64,000 nt of DNA from Candidatus Kryptoniota bacterium (GCA_036567965.1 DATCTN010000026.1:305297-369296), one strand, 5' to 3'; shown: positions 54,158 through 63,295, counted from the stretch's first letter. The notes: a model not told the origin generated them from the sequence alone. A program made the numbers and translations.

Positions 54158-54221
54158 GTTCGCAGGTGAAAGGCACTCCGCAGACATATGAGAAGTCGGA
54201 CTTGAGTCGGAAGAACTCCGA

Positions 54222-55286
54222 ATGAATGTTGCTCTTGTCTTTAATGTGAAAAGAGAGAGCACTCCTGAAGACAACACCGAACCTCCCAGTCACTCCTCTC
54301 CCGTAAAGACGCTGACAGTTTCTCCAAAGACGTTGGACAAGTACGCCGAGTGGGACACGATGGAGACGATCGAAGCCGTGGCACACGCGCTTTCGTTGTC
54401 GAACAACGTGGCACTCATCGAGGCGGACGAGGACGCTTACGGGAAATTGCGTGACGGAGGATTCGATATCGTCTTCAACATTGCGGAAGGAATGAACGGT
54501 GTCAGCAGGGAAGCTCAAATACCCGCGATGCTCGAGTTCCTCGGCATTCCTTATACCGGCTCCGACCCATTAACGCTTGCGACCTGTCTCGACAAAGCGA
54601 GGACGAAGGAAGTCTTGTCTCATCACGGAATTCCGACGCCCAGGTTTGTCGTGGCAAACTCATATGAAGAAGCCGTAGGGGCGTCCTTGCGCTACCCGCT
54701 TTTTGTTAAGCCGCTTCATGAAGGATCGAGCAAGGGCATTTACAATTCATCTTACGTTGACACGCCCGACTCTCTCCGGAAAGAAGTGGAACGAATACTT
54801 ACCGATTACGAGCAACCGGCACTAGTTGAAGAGTACCTGCCGGGCCGAGAGTTTACTGTGGCGCTGCTTGGTAATGGGAGTGAACTGAAAGTGTTTCCGC
54901 CTGTCGAGATCAACTTCAGTTCACTGCCATCGGAGGCACTGCCTGTCTATTCTTACGAAGCGAAATGGCTTTGGGACACCAAGGATTCACCGATCGATGT
55001 CTTCAAGTGTCCTGCGCCGGTGAGCGACACGCTGTCGAAGAGGATCGAAGAGATTTCTCGACAGACGTTCGAGGTTCTCAGGTGTCGCGACTGGACGCGG
55101 ATTGATATGAGACTTGACGCGAACGGTGAGCCGAACGTCATCGAGGTCAATCCGCTTCCCGGGATTTTACCGGATCCCGAAGAACATTCGTGCTTCCCAA
55201 TGGCGTCGAGAGCTGTGGGACTGAATTATGATGAAATGATTAATTCGGTTCTGGATGCTGCAGTAAGAAGAATAGAGGCTTTGTAG
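54222..55286 (+). CDS. ATP-grasp ligase, D-Ala-D-Ala ligase-like (copy 1)
   Basis: 354 residues. Motifs of the Ddl family are kept: FNIAEGMNGVSREAQIPAML, PYTGSDPLTLATCLDKARTK, the Ser-rich loop HEGSSKGI and the metal/ATP end VIEVNPLPGILPDPEEHSCF. The substrate groove differs from DdlA/DdlB, and the pre-domain is short. It should join two amino acids using ATP. Cell-wall Ddl usually sits with mur genes; here it stands with a second ATP-grasp gene, a GNAT and an aminomutase, so another peptide product is likely. Confidence 0.85.
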   Translation: MNVALVFNVKRESTPEDNTEPPSHSSPVKTLTVSPKTLDKYAEWDTMETIEAVAHALSLSNNVALIEADEDAYGKLRDGGFDIVFNIAEGMNGVSREAQIPAMLEFLGIPYTGSDPLTLATCLDKARTKEVLSHHGIPTPRFVVANSYEEAVGASLRYPLFVKPLHEGSSKGIYNSSYVDTPDSLRKEVERILTDYEQPALVEEYLPGREFTVALLGNGSELKVFPPVEINFSSLPSEALPVYSYEAKWLWDTKDSPIDVFKCPAPVSDTLSKRIEEISRQTFEVLRCRDWTRIDMRLDANGEPNVIEVNPLPGILPDPEEHSCFPMASRAVGLNYDEMINSVLDAAVRRIEAL

Positions 55287-55327
55287 CTCGTAATTTGCTG
55301 TATTTGTTGAACTTACAGAGGCGGAAC

Positions 55328-56392
55328 ATGCCAAGGAAAAAGAGAGTAACCGTTGTTTACGACGAAGCAGCGCTGGATATTTCCTCGGAATTAGAATTGG
55401 CCTTCAGCGGCAAGATCTCATCGGATCAAAAAGCCGCATTGATGGATACATCCACCACCAGTGTAATCGAGCAAGTCGACACCGTTGTCGCAGTGCTCAG
55501 CGAGGCGGGCTTCAGCGTCTCGACGGTAATTACCAGCTCCGACATAAAGCAGCTTATGGAGAAACTGAAAGAAGAGAAACCTGACCTTATTTTCAACTTC
55601 TGTGAATCGATCGAAGGCGATTCATTCCAGGAGATGAATGTCGCGGGTCTTTATGAGCTCCTTGGAATTCCGTATACAGGAAGCAATCCCCTGACTCTCG
55701 GGAGCTGCCTGAACAAGGTCAGGACAAAAGAGATTTTGACTTATCATAAGGTAAATGTCCCTCCCTACAGAGTGTTCACATCTCCGGACGAAGTTTCTAA
55801 AAAGAAGATCGGCTTTCCGGCAATCGCGAAACCTATCCACGAGGATGCTAGTGTCGGCATTTCGAATACGTCGGTGGTCCACGACCGTGAACATCTTCAG
55901 TCGCTCCTTGTCGACATGTTGAAAAAATTCATGCAGCCGATACTTGTCGAGCAATTCATCGAGGGGCGCGAATTTAATGTGGCCATTGTCGGAAGCGATG
56001 AAGTCATTGCGCTTCCGATTTCCGAGATCGACTTCAGCACTATGCCGCAGGGTTATCAGCACATCGTCTCATACGAGGCAAAGTGGATGCCGGACAGCGT
56101 GGAATTCAAGTCAACAGTCCCGATTTGTCCCGCGAAAATCAGCAGGCGGCTCGAACAAAAGATTCAGAACACCGCAATCAAGGCATACCAGGCGATGCAA
56201 TGTCGCGATTACGCGCGCGTCGACATGCGCGTGGACAAAACAGGAAACGTGTTCGTCCTCGAAGTAAACCCGAACCCGGATCTTTCTCCAAGCGGTTCAG
56301 GATTCGCGAGGAGCGCCGGGGCCTTCGGCTGGACTTACGGCCAGCTGATAAATAGTATTGTCCAATCAGCTTTGAAAAGACGTCTTGGTTAA
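55328..56392 (+). CDS. ATP-grasp ligase, divergent D-Ala-D-Ala ligase-like (copy 2)
   Basis: 354 residues from ATG 55328 behind GAGGCGG; an in-frame start at 55295 is not used. It shares IPYTGSNPLTLGSCLNKVRT and RDYARVDMRVD with copy 1, so the two are paralogues. The loop that is HEGSSKGI in copy 1 is HEDASVGI here, and the end is EVNPNPDLSPSGSGFARSAG without LPG. These changes near the acceptor-binding site suggest a different substrate. It overlaps the GNAT gene by eight bases. Confidence 0.85.
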   Translation: MPRKKRVTVVYDEAALDISSELELAFSGKISSDQKAALMDTSTTSVIEQVDTVVAVLSEAGFSVSTVITSSDIKQLMEKLKEEKPDLIFNFCESIEGDSFQEMNVAGLYELLGIPYTGSNPLTLGSCLNKVRTKEILTYHKVNVPPYRVFTSPDEVSKKKIGFPAIAKPIHEDASVGISNTSVVHDREHLQSLLVDMLKKFMQPILVEQFIEGREFNVAIVGSDEVIALPISEIDFSTMPQGYQHIVSYEAKWMPDSVEFKSTVPICPAKISRRLEQKIQNTAIKAYQAMQCRDYARVDMRVDKTGNVFVLEVNPNPDLSPSGSGFARSAGAFGWTYGQLINSIVQSALKRRLG

Positions 56393-56864
56393 GATAAGTC
56401 CGACCGTAAAAGATGACTACCAGGCGATCATGCGGATCTTGAAACGTACCGATCGCTTCACAAACGAAGAACTGGAAATCGCGGACGAGCTCTTGAATTC
56501 ATATTTCGAGAGTCAGGTGGACAGTGGGTACTGGACCTACACTGCCATGACGGACAAGGTCGCCGGATATATTTGTTATGGCCCGACTCCGCTCACATAC
56601 GGCACGTTCGATATATACTGGATCGCCGTCGACCCTGATTTCCAGGGGAAAAGGATCGGGACTGAGCTTCTTCTCTTCGCCGAGAAAGATATAGCCAAGC
56701 ATGACGGCCGGCTGATCACTGTTAACACCAGCTCGCAGGAGAAATACGGGTCAACAAGAAGTTTTTATCTTAAGAGAGGTTACCGCGAGGGGGCCAGAAT
56801 ACAGGGTTACTACCGTCCCGGTGACGATCTCGTGATATATGTTAAACAAATATCGGAGGACTAG
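56385..56864 (+). CDS. GNAT-family N-acetyltransferase
   Basis: 159 residues with TTG start at 56385, overlapping copy 2 of the ATP-grasp gene. The acetyl-CoA site is VDPDFQGKRIGTELLLFAEK, motif A of GNAT proteins. The C-terminal half has RSFYLKRGYREGARI. By position next to a lysine aminomutase it may acetylate beta-lysine or a peptide containing it, like AblB, but it is only about half the size of AblB, so this is inference. Confidence 0.8.
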   Translation: MVKISPTVKDDYQAIMRILKRTDRFTNEELEIADELLNSYFESQVDSGYWTYTAMTDKVAGYICYGPTPLTYGTFDIYWIAVDPDFQGKRIGTELLLFAEKDIAKHDGRLITVNTSSQEKYGSTRSFYLKRGYREGARIQGYYRPGDDLVIYVKQISED

Positions 56865-56867
56865 TTC

Positions 56868-58052
56868 ATGGAACTGTGGCAGCAGATGCTGAGGCAGAGT
56901 ATCGATAGCGCTGATGATCTCGTCAAGAAATTCAACTTTGACAGAGATACTGCCGAAAGGCTTAACACCCTTTTCCACATCAGGATAAACCCGTACTATT
57001 TGAACCTCATTAGATATCCCGGCGATCCGATCTGGCTCCAGAGTATACCGGATGCCACTGAGCTCCAGGACGACGGACTCCCGCTGGATCCGCTGAATGA
57101 GGATGGTGATAGCCCGGTTCCAAGTATCACGCATCGTTATCCCGATAGAGTGTTGTTCCTTGTCACCAGCCAGTGCTCTATGTACTGCAGGTTCTGTACC
57201 CGGAAGAGAAAGGTCAGTGATTCGACCAAGATCAGCATGAAGTTTATCCAGGACGGACTCGATTACATCAAGGCTCATCCCGAAGTAAGAGACGTGATCG
57301 TCTCCGGCGGAGACCCGTTAATGCTGACGGACGTCATGCTGGAGAAAGTCCTGAAGGGCTTGCGCGAGATCCCTCACGTCGAGATAATCCGCGTGCACAC
57401 AAAGATGCCGTGTGTCCTTCCGCAAAGAATTACACCGCAGCTTGTCGACATGATGAAAAAGTACCAGCCTATTTACGTGAACGTGCATTTCAATCATCCG
57501 TGGGAATGCACACCGGAAGCCAAGGTAGCATGCGATCTTCTCGCCGACGCAGGTTTTCCGCTCGGCAACCAGATGGTGCTGATGAAGGGAGTCAACGACG
57601 ACGCTGAAGTTGTGAAAGAACTCAATCGCAAACTCCTCATTATGCGCGTCAGGCCGTACTATATTTACCAGGCAGACATGGTGAAGAGCACGAACCATTT
57701 CAGGACGCCCATTCGTGTCGGACTCGAAATAATGGACAAGCTGCGCGGCCATACATCAGGCCTTGCGGTACCGTACTTCGTCATCGACGCTCCCGGCGGC
57801 GGCGGAAAGATACCTATCCTCCCGCAATATGTGCTGTACCACGATGATGAAAAAATCGTACTCCGCAACTATAAATACGAAGTGTTCGAATACGCGGAGA
57901 CCGTCGAAGGCCAGACACGGGTGCCGGAAGAGATCGATTCGCGCTTTATGAGAAAGGCACCGGTAGTCACGAGGGAACGCAAGCGAAGGATCTCTAAACC
58001 GAAGAAGCGAACCTCCGTACGCGTTGAAGCGGATAAGCCGGCAGAAGAATAA
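56868..58052 (+). CDS. kamA: Lysine 2,3-aminomutase-type radical SAM protein (KamA family)
   Basis: 394 residues. The iron-sulphur motif is C103, C107, C110 (CSMYCRFC). The PLP lysine is K314 in DAPGGGGK, and aspartates D270 and D307 sit at the spacing of D293 and D330 of the clostridial enzyme (37 apart, with K seven after the second), which bind the side-chain amino group of lysine. This favours lysine over glutamate as substrate. EF-P-modifying EpmB enzymes are shorter and the partner EpmA is not in this window. A basic tail (RKRRISKPKKRTSV) follows. Confidence 0.85.
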   Translation: MELWQQMLRQSIDSADDLVKKFNFDRDTAERLNTLFHIRINPYYLNLIRYPGDPIWLQSIPDATELQDDGLPLDPLNEDGDSPVPSITHRYPDRVLFLVTSQCSMYCRFCTRKRKVSDSTKISMKFIQDGLDYIKAHPEVRDVIVSGGDPLMLTDVMLEKVLKGLREIPHVEIIRVHTKMPCVLPQRITPQLVDMMKKYQPIYVNVHFNHPWECTPEAKVACDLLADAGFPLGNQMVLMKGVNDDAEVVKELNRKLLIMRVRPYYIYQADMVKSTNHFRTPIRVGLEIMDKLRGHTSGLAVPYFVIDAPGGGGKIPILPQYVLYHDDEKIVLRNYKYEVFEYAETVEGQTRVPEEIDSRFMRKAPVVTRERKRRISKPKKRTSVRVEADKPAEE

Positions 58053-58074
58053 ACTCTGATCGAACGATCCCAAT

Positions 58075-58106
58075 GCTTCCTCCTTCAGCTGGTGCAAGGA
58101 GGAAGC
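58075..58106 (+). terminator. Hairpin after the KamA gene
   Basis: GCTTCCTCCTT (58075-58085) pairs perfectly with AAGGAGGAAGC (58096-58106), loop of ten bases. No T tract follows, so its role is uncertain; it contains an AAGGAGG that is hidden in the stem. Confidence 0.45.
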
Positions 58107-58159
58107 GGGAACCGTAGCCAACAGGGAAGCGGGCCAACCTTAAAGAAAAGGATTTTCCT

Positions 58160-59929
58160 TTGAAGCGGTACGCGATTATTCCTCTAATTTTGTTTCTGGC
58201 GACCGCCAGTGCTCAGGTCAAAGTGCCCGAATGGGCCAAGAAGGCTGTCTGGTACCAGATTTTTCCCGAGCGATTTCGAAACGGCGACACGAGGAACGAC
58301 CCTACTGCAACGGACGCCGGCGTCTCAGGGAGGGAATGGCACATTTCGCCATGGACCGGTGATTGGTACCAACTTCAACCTTGGGAAAGGAAACACTCGG
58401 ACAAGTTCTACGACGTCGTCTTCGACAGACGGTACGGCGGCGATCTCGAAGGCGTGATCGACGAGCTTCCTTACCTGAAGAACCTCGGCATCAATGCGAT
58501 ATACTTCAATCCGATTTTTGAATCCAATTCACTCCACAAATACAACACATCAACATACATTCACGTCGATCACAACTTCGGTCCCGATCCCGAGGGGGAT
58601 TTGAGGACCATGTCGGAAGAGAATCCCGCCGATCCTTCGACCTGGAAATGGACTTCTGCCGATAAGGAGTTTCTGAAACTCATCGCGAAAGCACATTCAG
58701 TGGGGATCAGGGTAATCATCGATGGAGTGTTCAACCATGTCGGGACCGACTTCTGGGCGTTCAAGGATGTCGTCAAGAAACAACAGAAATCAGATTTCAA
58801 AGACTGGTTCGTCATAAGAAGCTGGGACGATCCCACAGCGGGTACAAAGTTCGAGTACGACTGCTGGTGGGGAGTGAAGTCGCTTCCCGTTTTTAGAAAG
58901 GACACGATCACAGGACTCGTCCACGGCCCGTACGAGCACATCATGGCGATTACGAAGCGGTGGATGGAACCGGATGGCAAGCCCCAAAACGGTATCGACG
59001 GTTGGCGCCTCGACGTTCCGAACGAAGTTCCACATCCCTTCTGGAAAGATTGGCGGAAAGAAGTTAAAAGTTTAAACCCGAACGCCCTTATCATCGGTGA
59101 AATCTGGGATGACGCCTCCGCATGGCTGAAGGGTGATGAGTTCGATGGGGTAATGAACTACGAATTCGCAAAAGCTGTCGTCAAGTTTTTCATGAACAAG
59201 AAAATGAAAATTGGTCCAAGTCAATTTGACTCCACTTTGCACGCAGTGAGAGATTTCTATCCGAATGACATAGATTATGTCCTGCAAAATCTCGTTGACA
59301 GTCACGATACCGACCGGCTTGAGTCGATGATCATGAATCCCGATCGGGACTTCAACTCGAACAATAGCCCCAGGAATAATAAGGACTACAATGTCGCGAA
59401 ACCGGACGCAGCAGGTATAAAGAGACAGGAACTGGTCGCACTTTTTCAGATGACCTATGTCGGGGCGCCGATGATCTATTATGGAGACGAAGCAGGAATG
59501 TGGGGGGCGACGGATCCAGATGAGAGGAAGCCGATGCTCTGGGCCGACATGAAATACGAAGACGAGAAGTCGAGTCCGGCCGCGGGTCCCAATCGTCCAG
59601 ATGACAGAAACGTTTTCAATAAGGATCTATTCGACTTCTACAGCAAACTTGTCCATGAGCGCGTCACAGATCCGGCACTTCAGGTTGGGACATATAAGAC
59701 TCTAATTGCAGATGATTCAAATCAAGTGTTCGTGTTTGAAAGACAGTACGGTGAGAAAGAAGCTGTGGTCGGTTTCAACCTTTCTTCACGAACTCAGACT
59801 GTGAATTTGAGACTGAGTGGTTCTACCCCTGTCTTCAAGGACATTCTCAACGGCAAGCGGGTTGCATTCAAGGGCGACTCGATTCAGGTCCTTATAAAAC
59901 CCAATTGGGGAGTGCTGCTCACCCGGTAA
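58160..59929 (+). CDS. Periplasmic GH13 enzyme, neopullulanase/cyclomaltodextrinase-like
   Basis: 589 residues with TTG start and signal peptide (ends TASAQ). The GH13 motifs are VIIDGVFNHVG, nucleophile D285 (GWRLDVPNE), acid/base E314 (IIGEIWDD) and D383 (VDSHDTDR). The N-terminal part KAVWYQIFPERFRNGDTRND is typical of neopullulanase and maltogenic amylase types, but the usual N-terminal E-set domain is absent. With no T9SS tail it should act in the periplasm on oligosaccharides made by the surface enzyme at 43859. Exact specificity is not decided by sequence. Confidence 0.88.
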   Translation: MKRYAIIPLILFLATASAQVKVPEWAKKAVWYQIFPERFRNGDTRNDPTATDAGVSGREWHISPWTGDWYQLQPWERKHSDKFYDVVFDRRYGGDLEGVIDELPYLKNLGINAIYFNPIFESNSLHKYNTSTYIHVDHNFGPDPEGDLRTMSEENPADPSTWKWTSADKEFLKLIAKAHSVGIRVIIDGVFNHVGTDFWAFKDVVKKQQKSDFKDWFVIRSWDDPTAGTKFEYDCWWGVKSLPVFRKDTITGLVHGPYEHIMAITKRWMEPDGKPQNGIDGWRLDVPNEVPHPFWKDWRKEVKSLNPNALIIGEIWDDASAWLKGDEFDGVMNYEFAKAVVKFFMNKKMKIGPSQFDSTLHAVRDFYPNDIDYVLQNLVDSHDTDRLESMIMNPDRDFNSNNSPRNNKDYNVAKPDAAGIKRQELVALFQMTYVGAPMIYYGDEAGMWGATDPDERKPMLWADMKYEDEKSSPAAGPNRPDDRNVFNKDLFDFYSKLVHERVTDPALQVGTYKTLIADDSNQVFVFERQYGEKEAVVGFNLSSRTQTVNLRLSGSTPVFKDILNGKRVAFKGDSIQVLIKPNWGVLLTR

Positions 59930-60127
59930 GCACCCGGTCCTTTGAAGATTCATCCCAGTAGAGCTTGAACAGCTTTGAATAGTGTTGATTATAAAGTGGG
60001 CACCTGTTAAGATTAGTCGGTCTAAATCAAACTAGTCGTGCGCTGAGATGTTTTAAGAGGGTAGAGGGACTTCAGCGGGCTGATAACTAGACTCGTCTCC
60101 ACGTGCGACCTAAGGAGGGTGAAAGTC

Positions 60128-62902
60128 GTGCAAGCTAATCGTTTGATTGCCTCTATCCTTTTCTTTTTGATGCCATTCGGCGTTGTATGGGCTCAACTCA
60201 GTGTTCAGGATCCAACTGTCTATGGGACGAAACCCGGATACATAGACAGGACTACACTCGTCGTGGAGCCCCACGGCGCGTACGTCGAACAGGCCCTGTA
60301 CATCTGGTATTCCGACCACAACCAGTATCCCGGCAACCAGAATCTGGAGATTGTTCATCGTTTCACGCTTCCTCAGGGCTCAGTGATCAACGACCTGTGG
60401 CTCTGGATCGGGAACGAAGTCGTGAAAGCAAAAATGTTCGACACGTGGACTGCGAGGCATATTTATGACAGCATCGTGGTACACAGGCACGATCCCGCGT
60501 TCCTGGCGAAGAACGGTAACTCGTATGAACTGCATATTTATCCTCTAGTCTCCGGCCAGTTCAGGAAGATAAGGATGAATTTCATCACACCCACAAGTTG
60601 GACTGGGAACAGCGGATTCGCGGATATGCCGCTGTCGTTTTTACAGGCCAGCAACTCGACGACCAAGCCAGTCCAGCTGCTATTTCGTGATGAGGAAGAT
60701 GTCTGGGGATCACCTTATGTTCGAGAGTTGCCCAACATTAGCTCCGAAAGGACAGTGGATACTGCGGGCTACGCTTATCGGGACTTCGAATTGCCGGACA
60801 TCTCTTCACTTGAGAGCTTCTCATTGGGCTTTCAAACTGCATTCACCGATGGAATTTATTGCAAGTCGGGCGACCGCCAAGGTGACAGCTCTTATTTCCA
60901 AATCGGGGTTGATCCGGCAAGCTTCAATGTCGTGCGGAGCGATACAGGCGCCGCAAGAGTAATTGTCGGCATCGATCTTAGCGGCTACTATAGTCCTACT
61001 TTAAGTTCTCTCGTCCCGAGAATCACTGCAACTCTGCACAATGCACTGAGGCCCGTCGACCAATTCTGTTTGACTATCTCGGGTGCGGGATCTATTACTC
61101 ATTACTCGCCTTGGAGGCTTGCAGACTCGGTCACAATCGATACCGTGCTTAAGGACTTTTTACAGTCCACAGTAGCCTCCAAACTCTCCCAGTTCAAACG
61201 CCCGGTGGTAATCTTCTGTGACGACCATGCGCAAACAATCTGGCGCTTCCCAGGGTTGGATAGCATCGCAATTATAAAAACATTTGGTCAAATCAATGAC
61301 GCGGTAAGCAGTATCCCGGGTGCCGATATCGTTGCAAGTTATGATCACGGCTTCGAAACCGCAGCTGCGACTAACTCAAATCTTTCTGTCATACTCCCAA
61401 AAATTGACTCTCTCTTTTACCGTGGCGGGAGATTCCTGGGATACTACGACCACAATAGGCCTGCTTACGAAATGATTGAGTCGCATTACATAAATGGATT
61501 AGGAACAAATGCAGAATTAAACTCAGTAACTCTGTTTCCACAGCCTAACGGCAACATCGGCAATTCATTTCCTTCATCCGTCACTTGCAACAGTGTGAAT
61601 TTCCTGACCTTCTCAGATCCTGACACCAAGATCGATCTTGCCAGTAGCTCCGGTGCGGGGGCGGTAATTTCAAAAAGAATTGGGAACGGTCTCCTCGTGG
61701 TTTCCGGAATTTGGTCGTTCACAGACGATGAAGCTCTCAAGGAAATGCTGGCAATTCCATTGCTTGGAACAAATCAGCACAGCTGGGATAACAAACAACC
61801 GATAATGCTGCAGGCACTCCTCGATGATTTTAGAACCTCAATTGCTCAGGACTCTGTAGCTCAGGTGATCTTTTTCAGCAATGCGGATTCTCTGATTTCA
61901 ACCACCGATGCCAGGACGTGGGTGAATACTTACTTGACTTCTTTGGGGACCAATAAGCCCATCTTCAACACTGTCAACTTGCTGGACGGAAATCCGGTCA
62001 CTCCGGCCTACGTCACTGATAACGGAGTGGATTACTACGGCTCTGGATTCCTGTTAAACTCACTTGCTCAAGTCACAGGAGGAGAGCATTTCGAATCGCA
62101 TTTAAGAAGCTGGGACTACATCGAAGAAGGGCTCAAGTATACAAGTTGCGCTCGAATGGACTCGATGAAGGTTGGAGTAGTCGTGGATAACGGCGCCGGC
62201 AACCTTATCCAAATAAGAGAAGTCGCTCCTGACCCGGGCAATCGCGGGAAACCATGGTTCTATATCGGCGTTTCGAATGCCGCTGAGAGAATTGACTTCA
62301 ACGTTCAAGCGTGGTTCTATGGATTCACACAAAGTCACTTGAAACAGGCTTCGACATATTTATTCGTTGATACGACGAACAGATCGCCGATACTTGCCGG
62401 GATGATGGGATGGGAGACGTTGCAGGATTATTTTCTTGAGAGCTCATTCGACACATCGAAAATTGTCAATCTTGCTATTAAGTATAACCTTCTTTGCGAT
62501 TACACTTCATTGATTGCACTCGAGCCGAGCGAGTCGAATCCACCTCTTCTTAATCCGTTCGATGAGAGCGGGATCTTCACCAGCATGGTCAGGAACAAAG
62601 AAGCTGAGCGGGACAGTTCGGTCTTCAGCGCATTTCCCAACCCGTTCAACGGACAGGTAAAGTTCTTCCTGAATCTCAAGCGATCTTCCAGCGTAAGAAT
62701 AATCATTTACAATATTCTCGGACAACAGGTGAGAGCGTTCACGCTGATCGCAGGCCCGGGCACCTCTTCTATAACTTGGGACGGTGCAGATTCACATGAG
62801 GGAGCTGCTGCAAGCGGTGTATATCTCGTACAGGCAACTGTAATCGAGAATGCAACCGGCACTCTGTTTCGCAAGAACCTCAAGATATTGATGCTTAAAT
62901 AA
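60128..62902 (+). CDS. Secreted VIT/vWA-like protein with T9SS-like sorting domain
   Basis: 924 residues from GTG 60128, eight bases after AAGGAGGG; GTG 60119 overlaps that site. After a signal peptide (VVWAQ) residues about 35-165 resemble a VIT domain (VVEPHGAYVEQALYIWY; VVKAKMFDTWTARHIYDSIV). A vWA-like part starts near 276 (RVIVGIDLSGYYSPTLSS), with DLSGY in place of a full MIDAS. The end, from about 833, is T9SS-like: FPNPFNGQVKFF, IYNILGQQVRAF and ASGVYLVQATV. Exact function unknown; such proteins are often adhesins. Confidence 0.75.
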   Translation: MQANRLIASILFFLMPFGVVWAQLSVQDPTVYGTKPGYIDRTTLVVEPHGAYVEQALYIWYSDHNQYPGNQNLEIVHRFTLPQGSVINDLWLWIGNEVVKAKMFDTWTARHIYDSIVVHRHDPAFLAKNGNSYELHIYPLVSGQFRKIRMNFITPTSWTGNSGFADMPLSFLQASNSTTKPVQLLFRDEEDVWGSPYVRELPNISSERTVDTAGYAYRDFELPDISSLESFSLGFQTAFTDGIYCKSGDRQGDSSYFQIGVDPASFNVVRSDTGAARVIVGIDLSGYYSPTLSSLVPRITATLHNALRPVDQFCLTISGAGSITHYSPWRLADSVTIDTVLKDFLQSTVASKLSQFKRPVVIFCDDHAQTIWRFPGLDSIAIIKTFGQINDAVSSIPGADIVASYDHGFETAAATNSNLSVILPKIDSLFYRGGRFLGYYDHNRPAYEMIESHYINGLGTNAELNSVTLFPQPNGNIGNSFPSSVTCNSVNFLTFSDPDTKIDLASSSGAGAVISKRIGNGLLVVSGIWSFTDDEALKEMLAIPLLGTNQHSWDNKQPIMLQALLDDFRTSIAQDSVAQVIFFSNADSLISTTDARTWVNTYLTSLGTNKPIFNTVNLLDGNPVTPAYVTDNGVDYYGSGFLLNSLAQVTGGEHFESHLRSWDYIEEGLKYTSCARMDSMKVGVVVDNGAGNLIQIREVAPDPGNRGKPWFYIGVSNAAERIDFNVQAWFYGFTQSHLKQASTYLFVDTTNRSPILAGMMGWETLQDYFLESSFDTSKIVNLAIKYNLLCDYTSLIALEPSESNPPLLNPFDESGIFTSMVRNKEAERDSSVFSAFPNPFNGQVKFFLNLKRSSSVRIIIYNILGQQVRAFTLIAGPGTSSITWDGADSHEGAAASGVYLVQATVIENATGTLFRKNLKILMLK

Positions 62903-62937
62903 TGATGCCATCGCCGGCGATGACGATGTGATCACTT

Positions 62938-62974
62938 CTGACTGCGGCTCATTTCAGGCATGAGTCGCAGTCAG
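62938..62974. terminator. 15-bp hairpin between convergent genes
   Basis: CTGACTGCGGCTCAT (62938-62952) pairs with ATGAGTCGCAGTCAG (62960-62974), one G.U, loop TTCAGGC. It lies between the convergent ends of the VIT-like gene and the small membrane protein and could stop both transcripts, although T tracts are poor. Confidence 0.55.
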
Positions 62975-63007
62975 CTCTTCAAGTCTGATTTGCTCGTGGC
63001 CTACTTG

Positions 63008-63295
63008 TCAGGCGCCAGACTTAATTGACTTTACCAGATCGATCATAAGAATCAGCAGAGCGAACGAGCCAAGGATTGCAGGAATGTAGTACACTTCATT
63101 ATAATTCAGTCCCGGGAACCAGTGCCCGAACACAGGCGATCCCAGCCACGCTCCGATCCATCCCCAGATCAGTTTTCCGATGAACGATTCCATTCCCGCC
63201 CTCACCTGCATCTTCAATGCGTAGTGAAGCACGAGCGACACGACGACGCTGATGACGAGCAGAATTAGAAAGCTTACGAAATCCATTCCGATCAT
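63008..63295 (-). CDS. Small membrane protein, GlsB/YeaQ/YmgE-like
   Basis: 95 residues with three hydrophobic segments. The middle has FIGKLIWGWIGAWLGSPVFG, similar to the Gly-rich repeat of the transglycosylase-associated (GlsB/YeaQ/YmgE) family, which are stress-related inner-membrane proteins of unclear role. The ATG at 63295 follows AAAGGAGAG; ATG 63286 is also possible. It faces the preceding gene. Confidence 0.65.
   Translation of the reverse strand: MIGMDFVSFLILLVISVVVSLVLHYALKMQVRAGMESFIGKLIWGWIGAWLGSPVFGHWFPGLNYNEVYYIPAILGSFALLILMIDLVKSIKSGA

Noticed and set aside
54222..56392. Cell-wall D-Ala-D-Ala ligase gene duplicated
   Set aside because: Context lacks mur/fts genes, and copy 2 has changed substrate motifs; kept as ATP-grasp ligases of unknown substrate instead of ddl.
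56868..58052. EpmB, the EF-P lysine-modifying aminomutase
   Set aside because: Length, both substrate aspartates and the GNAT/ligase neighbours favour a free-lysine enzyme; no epmA or efp is in the window.
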